Shown piece after piece: positions 53,395 to 63,396 of a DNA stretch of 64,000 bases; position 1 is the first letter of the stretch; every line of letters starts with the position of its first letter. Both the position numbers and the translations under genes were made by a program. The DNA comes from CAZHEV01 sp964531335 [NCBI: uncultured bacterium] (GTDB taxonomy: Bacteria > Eisenbacteria > RBG-16-71-46 > CAZHEV01). The notes under the pieces were generated by a model, which searched no databases, had not been told where the DNA came from, and saw only the letters and a program-made list of their open reading frames with translations. The stretch lies in NCBI GenBank assembly GCA_964531335.1, contig CAZHEV010000002.1, forward strand, positions 1 through 64,000, written 5' to 3'.

Positions 53395-56300
53395 GTGCGC
53401 CTTAGGAAGCTCGAGCTTTTCGGGTTCAAGTCCTTTCCGGAGAAGCTGACCATCGAGGTCGGCGACGGCATAATGGCCGTGGTCGGCCCGAACGGTTGTG
53501 GAAAGTCGAACGTGGTCGACGCGATTCGCTGGGGTCTCGGGGAACAGAGCCCTCGCATGCTGCGGGGGGAGAGCATGGGCGACGTGATATTCGCGGGCAG
53601 CAAGACGCGCAAGCCCCTGGGGATGGCACAGGTGTCGCTCACGTTCTCGAATGAGGAAGGGCGGCTTCCCGTCGAGTACACGGAGGTATCCGTGGGTCGG
53701 AGAGTCTTCCGGTCCGGCGAGAGCGAGTACCTGATCAACAGGGAGCCTTGCCGCCTCAGGGACTTAAAGGACATGTTTACGGGGACCGGCGTGGGAAGCC
53801 ATTCCTACTCGCTGATCGAGAGGGCGCAGATCGACTCCGTGATAACGGACGGCACCGCGGACCGGCGACTCCTTCTGGAGGAGGCGGCCGGAATAACGAA
53901 CTACAAGGCGAGGAAGAAGGAGGCGCTGAGAAAGCTCGAGGCGACTGAGAACGACCTCATTCGCTTGAACGATATCATAAGCGAGGTCGAAAGAGAGGCG
54001 CGCTCGCTGGGAAGACAGGTGGGAAAGGCCAAGCGCTACGGGCGATACAGCGAGCGCATAAAGGAACTGGACGTCGGAGTGAGCCGGCGCAAGTACAAGG
54101 ATCTCACCGGCGAGGAGAAGGGGCTCGGCGAGGAGCTCGCTCGCCGCAGGGAGGAAGAGGGAGCCCTTCAGGCCAGGCGAGGGACGCTCGACGCGGAGGC
54201 CGAGACCCTCAGGGCGCGGCTGTTGGAAAGGGGCAGGCGATCCTCCGAGATAGAGCGACAGCTCAGGGAGGCGGAGGGCCGTCTGGCCGACGTGAAAGAG
54301 CAGATGTCGGTCCTCTCGGAGAGACGGCGCGGGCTGACGGACAAGGCCGCCGCCGCCGACCGTGAGGCGCAGGAGCTCGAGGTCCAGATACGCGCAGGGG
54401 AAGACCAAAGGCGCGCCCTGGAGTCGCAGAGGACCGAGACGCGCAGGGAGCTCGAGGAAGGGCGCGCCGAGCTCGAGCGCAGGGAGAGAGAGCTTCAAAG
54501 CGCCGAAGAGGCCCTCGAAGGCGCAAGATCGGCCCTCGATGAGGTAAGGCGGCCCTCGGTCGAGGCGGTGAAGAGGGTCGCGCAGCTCGAGGCGGAGGTC
54601 AGAAGGCACCGCTCCGAGATATCACAGAGAACGGCGGACATCGAGCGCAGGGCGGCGAGAAGGGAGGAGCTTCTGTCCAGGAAGGATAGCCTGGAGGGAA
54701 GGCTCGACTCGGGCCGCGTAGAGCTGGAGAAGCTGGTAGATGGCCTGGGCAAGTGCCGGGCGGAAGAGGAGTCGAGGGCGGTCAAGACCGAGAGCATCTG
54801 GGAAGAGGCGAACAAAGAGCGGGAGAAGGAGAACGAGCTGGCCGAGCGCTTCGCGGGCCTGGAATCCAGGGTCAAGCTGCTCAGGGAGCTTCAGGAGAGC
54901 CACGAGGCCTTTGGAGAGGGCGTGATGCTCGTTATGAAGGATGAGGGGACCAGGCGGAGCGCCCGCATAGTCGGCCCCGTGGCCGGCCTTCTCGCGGTGC
55001 CCCAGGAGATGGTCGCCGCCGTGGAGGGGGCGCTCGGAGAGGCCCTCGGCCACCTGGTGAGCGAGGACATGGCGCAGACCGTCGAGGTCTTCGCGGAAAA
55101 GCCCTCGGGCGCGGGCGCCGGAGTGACCGTAGTGTCGAAGGGGGGATCCCCGGACGCGCCCGCCGCGGAGGATCGCGACCGGATCCTGGCGGACAGCGAG
55201 GTCATCTCGTGGCTTCCTGACGCCTGCGCGAACGGGGACGGTCGCGGCGGCGCGGCGGCCGAGTACCTGGCCGGGGCGTTCCTGGTGGCCGACGAGAGAG
55301 CGGCCTTGCGCCTGGCGAGACAGAACGAGGACGACGCCCTTGTTTTCGTAACCAAGAAAGGCTTCGCGGTGACCGGCGGTGCCTCGAAGCTGAGGACCGG
55401 CGCTCCGTCGAAGGCCAGGGGCCTCATCTGCAGGACGGGCGAGATCGAGGCGTGCCAGAAGGAGTTGGAGGCGGTGAAGGGCGCTCTGCGCGAAGTGCGC
55501 GCGAGGAAGGCCGAGCTGGACAAGCTCCGTGTGGGATCGCTCGAGTCCCTGGAGGAGATGAGGCAGAACGTCCGCTCGCTCCAGCAGGCATGCTTCGACA
55601 AGGAGAAGGAAGTATCGACGGGCAGGACCCAGCTCGAGTCCTGTGAAGAGGAGCTCTCGCTCCTGCAGGACCGCCTCCAGAGCACCCGCGCGGCGTCTGA
55701 CGACGCGGCCAGGGAGGGCGAGGAGGCCGGTGCCCAGTTGTCCGAGGCGGAGGCCGAAAGGGATCGCTGCCAGGAGCGGCTCGCCGAGGCCGAGGCGCAT
55801 GAGAAGGAGCTTCAGTCCCGAAGGGCGCTTTTCCAGAAGGCCTTCCTGGAGGCCCAGGGCGCGTTCTCAAAGGCGGAGGCCGCGGATCACGAGGTGGAGT
55901 CGGAGCTGGCCCGCCTCGAGAAGAGGGCGCAGGAGCTGGAGGCGCGAGGCCGGGCTAAGAGAGATGAGGGGCGCCAGGCGCGCGAGATCTCCGATGCGCT
56001 GTCCGGAGACCTCGAGCGTCTGGAGGCGGACCTGAGGGAGACCCGGGCGGCGAAGGAACGGCTCGACGAGTCCCAGATGCAGGCCAAGGAGGAGTTCTCC
56101 CGCTCCGAGCTCGCGCTCGATGAGAAGGAGAAGCAGGCGCGGGAGGCGCGGGCGCAGGCCCAGGAGGCCACGCAGAAGGTGCACGGCACCGAGATAAGGC
56201 TGGCCCAGATAAGCACCGAGTCCAAAGGCATCGCGACGCGCGTACTGGCGGAGCATGGTGTCGATCTGGACGAGTCCTCGCCGCAGGAGGAGGAGGAGCC

Positions 56301-57003
56301 TCGCGGAACGGAAGAGATGCGCGGCGAGCTGGAAGAGCTCAGGGAAAAGCTCGGCAGGCTCGGGGCGGTCAACCTGCGCGCCGTGGAGGACTACAAGACG
56401 GTTAGGGACAGGCGCGATTTTCTTGTCTCGCAAAGGGACGACCTGGTGCAGGCGAGGCAGGAGCTGCTCGAAGCCATCGAGAAGATAAACGTGACCGCCT
56501 CGTTGCTCTTCGCGGAGACCTTCGAGAAGGTCAGAGAGAACTTCAAGAGGACTTTCTCCACGCTGTTCAAGGAGGGGGAGGCCGAGCTGACCCTCGAAGG
56601 GGACGATCCGCTCGAGGCGAGCATAGAGATCCAGGCGAGGCCCGGCGGCAAGAAGCTCCAGAACATCAAGCTCCTGTCCGGCGGGGAGCGGGCGCTCACC
56701 GCGCTGTCCCTGCTGTTCGCCGTATATCTGGTGAAGCCGAGCCCGTTCTGCATACTGGACGAGGTGGACGCGCCGCTCGACGACGCCAACGTCGACAAGT
56801 TCGTAGAGATGCTCCGGGAGTTCAGCGCCAGAACCCAGTTCATCGTGGTCACCCACAACAAGGCGACGATGGAGGCGGCGGACAGCCTGTACGGGATAAC
56901 GATGCCGGAGCCGGGAGCCTCCAAGCTGGTGTCCGTCAAGTTTGACGACCTGGGGGAGATAGCCACGGTCGAGCCGCAGGAGGAGGCGGTGGCGGTCAAC
57001 TGA
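53395..57003 (+). CDS. smc: Chromosome segregation protein SMC
   Basis: This 1202-residue ATPase has Walker A GPNGCGKSN near residue 32, long coiled coils (about 165-500 and 670-1010) and a hinge at about 505-660. The C-terminal signature LSGGERALTALSLLFAVYL is followed by Walker B FCILDEVDAPLDDAN. GTG 53395 follows AGGAGGGGGG. ftsY comes next, a common gene order. Confidence 0.97.
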   Translation: MRLRKLELFGFKSFPEKLTIEVGDGIMAVVGPNGCGKSNVVDAIRWGLGEQSPRMLRGESMGDVIFAGSKTRKPLGMAQVSLTFSNEEGRLPVEYTEVSVGRRVFRSGESEYLINREPCRLRDLKDMFTGTGVGSHSYSLIERAQIDSVITDGTADRRLLLEEAAGITNYKARKKEALRKLEATENDLIRLNDIISEVEREARSLGRQVGKAKRYGRYSERIKELDVGVSRRKYKDLTGEEKGLGEELARRREEEGALQARRGTLDAEAETLRARLLERGRRSSEIERQLREAEGRLADVKEQMSVLSERRRGLTDKAAAADREAQELEVQIRAGEDQRRALESQRTETRRELEEGRAELERRERELQSAEEALEGARSALDEVRRPSVEAVKRVAQLEAEVRRHRSEISQRTADIERRAARREELLSRKDSLEGRLDSGRVELEKLVDGLGKCRAEEESRAVKTESIWEEANKEREKENELAERFAGLESRVKLLRELQESHEAFGEGVMLVMKDEGTRRSARIVGPVAGLLAVPQEMVAAVEGALGEALGHLVSEDMAQTVEVFAEKPSGAGAGVTVVSKGGSPDAPAAEDRDRILADSEVISWLPDACANGDGRGGAAAEYLAGAFLVADERAALRLARQNEDDALVFVTKKGFAVTGGASKLRTGAPSKARGLICRTGEIEACQKELEAVKGALREVRARKAELDKLRVGSLESLEEMRQNVRSLQQACFDKEKEVSTGRTQLESCEEELSLLQDRLQSTRAASDDAAREGEEAGAQLSEAEAERDRCQERLAEAEAHEKELQSRRALFQKAFLEAQGAFSKAEAADHEVESELARLEKRAQELEARGRAKRDEGRQAREISDALSGDLERLEADLRETRAAKERLDESQMQAKEEFSRSELALDEKEKQAREARAQAQEATQKVHGTEIRLAQISTESKGIATRVLAEHGVDLDESSPQEEEEPRGTEEMRGELEELREKLGRLGAVNLRAVEDYKTVRDRRDFLVSQRDDLVQARQELLEAIEKINVTASLLFAETFEKVRENFKRTFSTLFKEGEAELTLEGDDPLEASIEIQARPGGKKLQNIKLLSGGERALTALSLLFAVYLVKPSPFCILDEVDAPLDDANVDKFVEMLREFSARTQFIVVTHNKATMEAADSLYGITMPEPGASKLVSVKFDDLGEIATVEPQEEAVAVN

Positions 57004-57105
57004 CTCTGGCGCGGGACGGCGCTATAAGGTACAGTGCAAGGGGAAGCCCTCGACTGTTGAGGTCGGGGGCTTCTGCTGATGGTGGCGGGGGCGAAGGAGA
57101 GAATC

Positions 57106-58032
57106 ATGGCCTGGTTCGGCGGCATAAAGGAGGGTTTGGCAAGAACCCGGAACGGGCTGCTTTCGAAGCTCGAGAAAGTGGTCCCGGCGGGGCGCAAGGT
57201 CGACGAAGAGCTGCTCATGGACCTGGAGGACGTCCTCCTCGGAGCGGACGTCGGGGTCTCTACGGCCGAGGAGCTTCTCGAGCGCGTCAGGGAGAAGGCC
57301 AAGTCCGTCACCTCGGAATCAGTGCGCGATATCCTGCGCGACGAGCTGGTGGAGATGTTGTCGGCGACCGCCTCGCCGCGCGGCCCGGCGGAGGGCGACG
57401 GCGAAGCTCCCGCGGAGAAGCCCGAGGTGATACTGGTGGTCGGCGTGAACGGCGCCGGCAAGACCACGACCGTCGGAAAGCTCGCCTACAAGTGGAGCAA
57501 GCAGGGCAAGAGGGTGATAGTCGCGGCCTCCGACACCTTCCGGGCCGGGGCGGGCGAGCAGCTCGATCAATGGATCAAGAGGTCGGGTGGCGAGATAGTG
57601 ATGCAGCAGCGGGGAGCCGATCCGGCCGCCGTGGCGTTCGACGCGTTGCAGGCGGCCAGGGCCAGGGATTGCGATTACCTGCTCGTGGACACCGCGGGCA
57701 GGCTGCATACCAAGGCCAACCTGATGGAGGAGCTGAAGAAGATCCGGCGGGTCCTGAGCAGACAGGTTCCCGGGGCGCCTCACCGGGTGCTGCTCGTGCT
57801 GGACGCGGGCGCCGGGCAAAACGCCATCTCCCAGGCACGGGAGTTCGGCCAGGCGACGGGGGTGACCGGGATCGTGATGGCCAAGCTCGACGGGACCGCC
57901 CGCGGCGGCGCCGTGATAGCGATAGCGCGCGAGCTCGACGTGCCGGTCGAGATGCTCGGAGTCGGGGAGGGCCCCGGGGACCTGGCCGAGTTCGAGGCCC
58001 GCGAGTTCGTGGAGGCGCTGCTGGCCGGGTGA
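57106..58032 (+). CDS. ftsY: Signal recognition particle receptor FtsY
   Basis: This SRP-receptor GTPase of about 308 residues has a short N domain, G1 [17 protein letters not shown], the [11 protein letters not shown] insertion-box region, [16 protein letters not shown] and the TKLDG-like motif [14 protein letters not shown] 57106, with GAAGGAGAG upstream, gives [11 protein letters not shown], as in many FtsY; an ATG at 57079 is weaker. It partners the SRP RNA encoded at 15,194. Confidence 0.96.
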   Translation: MAWFGGIKEGLARTRNGLLSKLEKVVPAGRKVDEELLMDLEDVLLGADVGVSTAEELLERVREKAKSVTSESVRDILRDELVEMLSATASPRGPAEGDGEAPAEKPEVILVVGVNGAGKTTTVGKLAYKWSKQGKRVIVAASDTFRAGAGEQLDQWIKRSGGEIVMQQRGADPAAVAFDALQAARARDCDYLLVDTAGRLHTKANLMEELKKIRRVLSRQVPGAPHRVLLVLDAGAGQNAISQAREFGQATGVTGIVMAKLDGTARGGAVIAIARELDVPVEMLGVGEGPGDLAEFEAREFVEALLAG

Positions 58033-58035
58033 GCG

Positions 58036-58062
58036 GGCGGGCCGCGAGGCCGCCGTTATTTT
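58036..58062 (+). terminator. Terminator after ftsY
   Basis: GGC-GGGCC pairs with GGCC-GCC around a GCGA tetraloop (58036-58054), followed by GTTATTTT. It lies 3 bp after the ftsY stop. Confidence 0.55.
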
Positions 58063-58106
58063 GAGTTATTTTATTTATCCATAAATAGTTACGGCTCAGT
58101 TATCGA

Positions 58107-58135
58107 TTGACAAAGGCCCGGCTCGATGTTATTTT
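58107..58135 (+). promoter_or_regulatory. Promoter for ispH-resB-ccsA
   Basis: TTGACA (58107-58112), 17-bp spacer, TATTTT (58130-58135). An unusually AT-rich tract from 58056 to 58100 directly upstream could act as an UP element. The ispH ATG is 70 bp downstream. Confidence 0.65.
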
Positions 58136-58204
58136 CTCTCTTAGGGTTGGCCCTCCACTTGCGCGTCCGGCCCCCCATCCCGGCCGCACCGGAGATCCGA
58201 GGAC

Positions 58205-59056
58205 ATGAAGATAGAAGTGGCCGCAAACGCCGGATACTGCTACGGCGTCAAGAGGGCCTTCGACATCGTAAACGAAATCCAGGAGGAGTCGGGCGGCATC
58301 TACACGCTCGGCCCCATAATCCACAATCCACAGGCCGTCGACGCGCTCAGCAGGGATCGAGGGGTCCGACCGGTCGGCGGACTTGATGAGATCCCCCCCG
58401 AAGGCGGAACGCTCGTGGTGAGAAGCCACGGTCTTTCGCCGCAGATCCTCGATGAGGCCCGCGAGAGAGGCTTGAAGATAGTGGACGCCACCTGCCCCCA
58501 CGTGACCGCGGCGCAGCAGAGGGCCAGGGAGCTGGTGCGCGAGGGGTACAGGCTGATAATAGTCGGGGAGCGGAATCATCCCGAGGTGGTGGGTATACTG
58601 GCTCAGGCCGAGGACGAGGGCGCGGTGGTGGAAGAGCCCTCTGATGTCGAGGGGCTCGGTCGTATCAAGAGGGCGGGCCTGGTCGTCCAGACCACGCAGG
58701 AGGTCGAGAAGCTAGCCGAGGTTGCCGCTCAGCTCAGCACCCAGTGCCAGGAACTCCGGATATACAATACGATATGCAGCGCGACGGCCGAAAGACAGTC
58801 CACGGCCAGGGAGCTCGCCCGGAGGGCGGACGTCATGCTCGTCGTGGGAGGCAAGAACAGCGGCAACACCAGGCGACTGGCCCACGTGTGCGAGCGCGCG
58901 GGTGTGCCCACCCACCACGTGGAGTCGGCATCCGAGATCGAGTCCGGCTGGGTCCTGGGAGCTAAGCTTGCGGGCGTCACCGCGGGGGCGTCGACGCCGG
59001 ATTTCGTGCTTCGGGAGGTGCTGTCGAGGCTTGAAGAGCTCGGCGGCTCGCTTTAG
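58205..59056 (+). CDS. ispH: 4-hydroxy-3-methylbut-2-enyl diphosphate reductase
   Basis: This 283-residue Fe-S enzyme is the last MEP-pathway step. Cluster cysteines are C12, C97 and C191; active-site histidines are H40, H75 and H125, with E127 and the TTQ motif (163-165) also present. It is followed 14 bp later by resB. Together with ispE it shows that isoprenoids come from the MEP pathway. Confidence 0.96.
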   Translation: MKIEVAANAGYCYGVKRAFDIVNEIQEESGGIYTLGPIIHNPQAVDALSRDRGVRPVGGLDEIPPEGGTLVVRSHGLSPQILDEARERGLKIVDATCPHVTAAQQRARELVREGYRLIIVGERNHPEVVGILAQAEDEGAVVEEPSDVEGLGRIKRAGLVVQTTQEVEKLAEVAAQLSTQCQELRIYNTICSATAERQSTARELARRADVMLVVGGKNSGNTRRLAHVCERAGVPTHHVESASEIESGWVLGAKLAGVTAGASTPDFVLREVLSRLEELGGSL

Positions 59057-59070
59057 GCGGAGGGCCCTGG

Positions 59071-60612
59071 ATGGAGAGAGCAGGGAAAGGCAATAGGGTC
59101 GCGGCGCAGGGCTACTGGAAAGTGCCGACTCCCTGGCGTCTCCTCAACTCCATGAGCTTTGTCATAGGCCTTCTGGTCGCCCTGGTGATCGTCTCGGCCG
59201 CCGGCGTGATAGTACCTCAAGGGGCGCCGGACGCCGCCTACCTTCAGAAGTACGGGGACGTCGTCGGACGCCTAATCCTGCTTTTCGGGGCGGACCATCT
59301 GTTCAGAGTGTGGTGGTACGTAGCCCTCTGGGGGGTGGTCGTGGCGAGCCTCGTGGTATGCTCCCTCAATCGCCTGCCTTTCATCTCCCGGACCGTGTTC
59401 GGCAGACCACTACTGGCCGGTCCGGCCGATTTCAAGACGTACGAGCTCAACGCAAGCATCCGGCTGCCGATGCCCGGCCCAGAGGCCATGTCGCAGGCGA
59501 AGCGGCTTCTGAAGCGAAGGCGCTTCAAGTGGTTCCAAAGAGACGGGCGGAGCGAAGGCTTGGAGGCGGCCCTGGCTCACAAGGGCTCGCTGGAGAGGCT
59601 GGGGCCTTTCATAACTCATCTGAGCATAGCGCTCGTCCTGGTCGGAGGAATGCTCGCTTCGTTGGCCGGATCGAGGCACCACCAGCCCGCGTATCCGGGC
59701 CAGAGCTTCGAGGTCCCCGACCTGTCCTACAAGGAAAGCGCGGGGTTCCATCTGGGAAGGATACTGGGAAGGACCTCCGAGCGCGAGCTCATCCACGAGG
59801 AGATGTCCTTCATGGACTGGAGGGGGCTGCCCGACATCCCGGAGAAGGAGGTCTCCTTCTCGTTAAGGGTGGACGACTTCGAGATCGAGAGGACGGCAGA
59901 CGGCATGATCGCCGACTACAAGACCACGGCGACCGTGCTCGATCCGGACAGCGTTCTCACGCGCGTCATCGAGGTCAACGAGCCGCTGGTGTACGAGGGC
60001 TATCACTTCTACCAGAGCTCCTATGGCTATGCCTCTCGTGCCCTGGACAGCGTCCATCTCTTGGTTACGGACAAGGAAGGACAACCCGTTGGGGGGCACC
60101 TGAACGTCCCGTTCGACACGCCCGTCCCCGTCCCGGAAACGCAATTGACCGTCGTCGTCTCCGATTTCATAGCGGATTTCGTCTACGATATCGAGACAAG
60201 AACAGCCACGAGCAGGTCCGACGAGCACAGGAACCCCGCGGTGTTGATCGAGGTCTACCGGCGTGGCGAGAAACAGTTCGAACAGTGGCTGATGATGCGG
60301 GGAATGGGCGCCCATTCCTCGAAGGACGAAGGCTACGACTTCAGGATAGCGGGCTACGAGCCGGTCATGTACACGGTCCTGGAGGTCAGGAAGCATCCGA
60401 TGATAAACGTGATCTGGGCCGGTTTCGCCGCGACCGTCGTCGGCATTTGCCTCTCCTTCTACGTGACGCAACGGCGGATTTGGGTGGGAGTCCTGGAGCG
60501 GGGACCGAGGGAGTCCGAAGTCTTCCTGGCCGCGTCGTCCCGGAAGGACAAGGAGACATTCAGGAGGTACTTCGAGAACCTCTTGCGCGAGATGAAAGGT
60601 GTGGCCAAGTGA
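59071..60612 (+). CDS. resB: Cytochrome c biogenesis protein ResB
   Basis: This 513-residue System II (Ccs) component helps deliver haem to apocytochromes. TM helices lie near residues 25-47, 70-93, 175-195 and 440-460, and a large periplasmic domain lies between the third and fourth. It has the ResB motif PWRLLNSMSFVIGLL at the N-terminus and HFYQSSYGYA in the periplasmic part. The stop overlaps the ccsA GTG (GTGA). These proteins would mature the haem-sensor protein at 10,795. Confidence 0.9.
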   Translation: MERAGKGNRVAAQGYWKVPTPWRLLNSMSFVIGLLVALVIVSAAGVIVPQGAPDAAYLQKYGDVVGRLILLFGADHLFRVWWYVALWGVVVASLVVCSLNRLPFISRTVFGRPLLAGPADFKTYELNASIRLPMPGPEAMSQAKRLLKRRRFKWFQRDGRSEGLEAALAHKGSLERLGPFITHLSIALVLVGGMLASLAGSRHHQPAYPGQSFEVPDLSYKESAGFHLGRILGRTSERELIHEEMSFMDWRGLPDIPEKEVSFSLRVDDFEIERTADGMIADYKTTATVLDPDSVLTRVIEVNEPLVYEGYHFYQSSYGYASRALDSVHLLVTDKEGQPVGGHLNVPFDTPVPVPETQLTVVVSDFIADFVYDIETRTATSRSDEHRNPAVLIEVYRRGEKQFEQWLMMRGMGAHSSKDEGYDFRIAGYEPVMYTVLEVRKHPMINVIWAGFAATVVGICLSFYVTQRRIWVGVLERGPRESEVFLAASSRKDKETFRRYFENLLREMKGVAK

Positions 60613-61853
60613 CGGGTGCGACTTTTTTCTGGATCGCTTTGTTTGCATATCTTCTGGGGATGGTCCTGCACGTCTTCGAAGCGACGAGGCGGGGCAGGAG
60701 CGGGAGAAGGACGGCCGCAAAGGAGGCCTTCGGTCCGCTCGGCAAGGCGGCGGCCGCCGCCATGGTCGTAGGCTTTATGTCTCAGACAGCCGCGCTGCTC
60801 GTTCGCGGGATCTACGCGGGGCGCATTCCGATAACCACGTTCTTCGGGTACCTCTCCGTGCTCTCGTGGCTGGTCGTCTTGGCCTACCTCATTGTGCTCT
60901 ACAAGTACAGGTGGACGACGCTGGGGGCCTTTGTGGCGCCGGTGGCCTTCGTCGTGATAGTCATAGCCTCGCTTTTTCCCATGCGGCTCGAGGAGCAGCT
61001 CATTCCCGCTCTTCAATCCTATTGGCTCCAGATACATGTGAGCGTGGCCCTGTTGGGTGAAGCCGCCTTCGCCGTGGGCTTCGCGGTCGGGGTCCTTTAC
61101 CTGGTTAAAGACTTCAAGCCGGAGTCCGTTCCGCAAGGGGCGTGGGCAAGGTCGGCGGTATGTCTCCTGGGCTCTCTGATCCTGGGGGCTCTTCTGGGGC
61201 GCCTGCTATTCGGGGCCCCCCTGGAAGGGCCGGAGATGGGAGCGGGGATGCGCTTCATTTCAGCGCTGGGGGCGGGCGCCGTGATCGCGCTGCCGCTCGC
61301 GGCGGTCAGTCATCCCTGGATCGTCAAGCGCGCGAAGGGAACCGGTCTGGGCCCATTCGTCTTCGGGGTCGCGGTCTCGGCGATGCTTGTGGGCGGGGTG
61401 GCGATCGGGATCATGAATACGCAGATGGGCTTTGTTCCCTCGGGTGACGGCAAGGTCTCCGTGTTCGTCGGCGCCATGATGCTCGTGTCCGTCCCGGTCT
61501 TCCTGCTGCTGACGAAGGCTTTCCTCCTACTGAGGGACAAGATCCCGAGAGCGGAGCTGCTGGATGAGGTGGGCTATAAGTCCGTGGCGGTGGGCTGGCC
61601 GCTTTTCACCGTCGGGGCGCTGATTGCGGGAGCGATTTGGGCGCATCAGGCTTGGGGCGTATACTGGTCCTGGGACCCAAAGGAGGTCGGCTCGCTGGTG
61701 GTGTGGCTGGTGTATGCCGTCTATCTTCATTCGCGGGCTAAGTGGGGTATGAAGGCGAGCTGGTGCGCGATTACGGCTGTGCTCGGTTTCTGCGCCGCCA
61801 TGCTCACCCTTGTGGGAAACCTTGTGCTGGGAGGCCTGCACGCCTACGGTTAG
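60609..61853 (+). CDS. ccsA: Cytochrome c assembly protein CcsA/ResC
   Basis: This protein of about 414 residues has eight or so TM helices. The haem-handling WWD motif (VYWSWDPKEVGSLVVWLVYA) is in the C-terminal half, and conserved histidines flank it. It starts at GTG 60609, overlapping the resB stop (GTGA), so the two are translationally coupled as one haem-ligation complex. Confidence 0.93.
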   Translation: MTGATFFWIALFAYLLGMVLHVFEATRRGRSGRRTAAKEAFGPLGKAAAAAMVVGFMSQTAALLVRGIYAGRIPITTFFGYLSVLSWLVVLAYLIVLYKYRWTTLGAFVAPVAFVVIVIASLFPMRLEEQLIPALQSYWLQIHVSVALLGEAAFAVGFAVGVLYLVKDFKPESVPQGAWARSAVCLLGSLILGALLGRLLFGAPLEGPEMGAGMRFISALGAGAVIALPLAAVSHPWIVKRAKGTGLGPFVFGVAVSAMLVGGVAIGIMNTQMGFVPSGDGKVSVFVGAMMLVSVPVFLLLTKAFLLLRDKIPRAELLDEVGYKSVAVGWPLFTVGALIAGAIWAHQAWGVYWSWDPKEVGSLVVWLVYAVYLHSRAKWGMKASWCAITAVLGFCAAMLTLVGNLVLGGLHAYG

Positions 61854-61956
61854 GCGTCGCGGCTCGAGGCCGGCCGGGGAGGTCGGCGTGAGCCTGGGGC
61901 CGGGCGGCGGGCCTTACGCGGGCGCCTGAAAGCCCCGGTTAAAACAAGCTTGCGAG

Positions 61957-62019
61957 CCCGGTTGGAGGGGTGAAGAGGCCCCGCACGAACCGGGTATAAA
62001 CGAGGGGCGGAGCAGCCCC
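61957..62019 (+). promoter_or_regulatory. Structured leader of the PHP gene
   Basis: CCCGGTT (61957-61963) is an inverted copy of AACCGGG (61988-61994), and GGGGC/GCCCC (62004-62019) forms a hairpin touching the AAGGAGG SD. A TATAAA at 61995-62000 could be a -10, but no -35 fits. A role in translation control is possible. Confidence 0.3.
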
Positions 62020-62030
62020 AAGGAGGATGC

Positions 62031-62855
62031 GTGGCCGGCAGGAAGGCGGACCTTCACATTCACTCGACGTTTTCGGACGGCACCCTGACGCCCGAGCAAA
62101 TCGTCGATCTTTCAGTGGAGGCCGGGCTGGCCGCCATTAGCATTACCGATCACGACAGCATCGAGGGCGTAGAGGCGGCAAGGGCCCTGGGAGAACAACG
62201 CGGCGTCGAGGTCGTGCCCGGAGTGGAAATAAGCTGCATCGAGGACGGCGTGGACATCCACATGCTGGGCTACTTCCTGGACATCGAATCCGAATCCCTC
62301 TCAGAGCATCTAAACCTATTCAGGAACGCTCGCAAGGTCAGGGCCGAGCAGATGGTGGCCAAGCTGAACGAGCTGGGGCTCGAGATAACCTTGGAGGCCG
62401 TTCTTGAAAAGGCAGGTCCGGCGTCGATCGGCAGGCCTCACCTGGCCGAGGTGCTCGTCGAAGGCGGGTTCGTGGCGAGCTACGAAGACGTCTTCAGGAA
62501 ATACATAGGCTTCGGGGGACCGGCGTATGTGGGCAAGTACGAGATATCTGCGGCCAGATCGGTCGAGCTTATCCACGACGCCCGAGGCCTGGCGGTCATA
62601 GCCCACCCCGGTGTCTACCTTAGGGGTGAGACCGTGGCCAAGATCCTCGAAGCCGGGATCGATGGCATAGAGACGGTCCATCCCAAGCACAGCTTCGGCA
62701 CCACCTTGCGCTTCAGGGAGATGGTAAAGGAGCTGGGACTTCTGGAGACCGGGGGATCGGACTATCACGGGAACACGAGGGGGAATACCCCTTTTGCGGA
62801 TGGGGTGGTCCCCTACGAATGGGTCGAGGCCATGAAGGCCAGGATTGGCGCTTAG
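62031..62855 (+). CDS. PHP-domain phosphoesterase (YciV/RNase AM-like)
   Basis: This 274-residue metal-dependent phosphoesterase has an N-terminal DLHIHSTFSDGTLTPEQIV (His ligands H9, H11), ITDHDSIEGV, VPGVEIS and the late GSDYHGNTRG motif. Close relatives hydrolyse 3',5'-bisnucleotides and trim RNA 5' ends. GTG 62031 follows AAGGAGG. Confidence 0.85.
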   Translation: MAGRKADLHIHSTFSDGTLTPEQIVDLSVEAGLAAISITDHDSIEGVEAARALGEQRGVEVVPGVEISCIEDGVDIHMLGYFLDIESESLSEHLNLFRNARKVRAEQMVAKLNELGLEITLEAVLEKAGPASIGRPHLAEVLVEGGFVASYEDVFRKYIGFGGPAYVGKYEISAARSVELIHDARGLAVIAHPGVYLRGETVAKILEAGIDGIETVHPKHSFGTTLRFREMVKELGLLETGGSDYHGNTRGNTPFADGVVPYEWVEAMKARIGA

Positions 62856-62908
62856 TAGGCCCGGGCGGTGAAGGGGGCCGGCCTGCTAAGGCACGTCAAA
62901 CCCGACAC

Positions 62909-62937
62909 TTGACATAGCACTAGGGGTTGCCTACTAT
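62909..62937 (+). promoter_or_regulatory. Promoter for the NFU gene
   Basis: TTGACA (62909-62914), spacer 17, TACTAT (62932-62937), 65 bp before the ATG. Both hexamers are good. It separates the NFU gene from the PHP gene. Confidence 0.65.
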
Positions 62938-63001
62938 GCCCCAGAGCATTTGACCAAACCCTGCTCCGCTGGGCAAGCGGAGCTATTGAGAGGTGTTTAC
63001 G

Positions 63002-63220
63002 ATGTTAGAGAAAGTGAAGGCGGCACTGGACAGTATCCGGCCCGCGCTCCAGGCGGACGGCGGCGACGTCGTGCTCCTGGGCGTTGACGATGGCGTGGTG
63101 AAGGTGCGCCTTACCGGCGCGTGCAGCGGTTGCCCCATGGCTACGCTCACGCTCAAAGAAGGCATAGAGCAGCGTTTGAAGGAGCTGGTGCCCGAGGTTA
63201 AGTCCGTAGAGGCCGCCTGA
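63002..63220 (+). CDS. NFU-type Fe-S scaffold (NifU C-terminal domain)
   Basis: This 72-residue protein consists only of the NFU domain, with the cluster-ligand motif CSGC (C41, C44) in the loop GACSGCPMATLTLKEG. It transfers Fe-S clusters to client enzymes; the neighbouring radical SAM gene is a possible client. ATG 63002 follows GAGAGGTG. Confidence 0.93.
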   Translation: MLEKVKAALDSIRPALQADGGDVVLLGVDDGVVKVRLTGACSGCPMATLTLKEGIEQRLKELVPEVKSVEAA

Positions 63221-63396
63221 GGCGAAGCTCCCTTTGGAATTAGACAGAAGATCAAAGCTTGGCATCTCTCCCCTCAGGGGCGGGAAAGATAAGCCGCCAG
63301 GTTGCTGTACTTCGAGAGCCGCCGGCCCGCGTACGACGGCCCGGCCACAAGAGCCAGACCCCGGAAACGCCGGGACCGGATAAGGGAGGTGTCCAA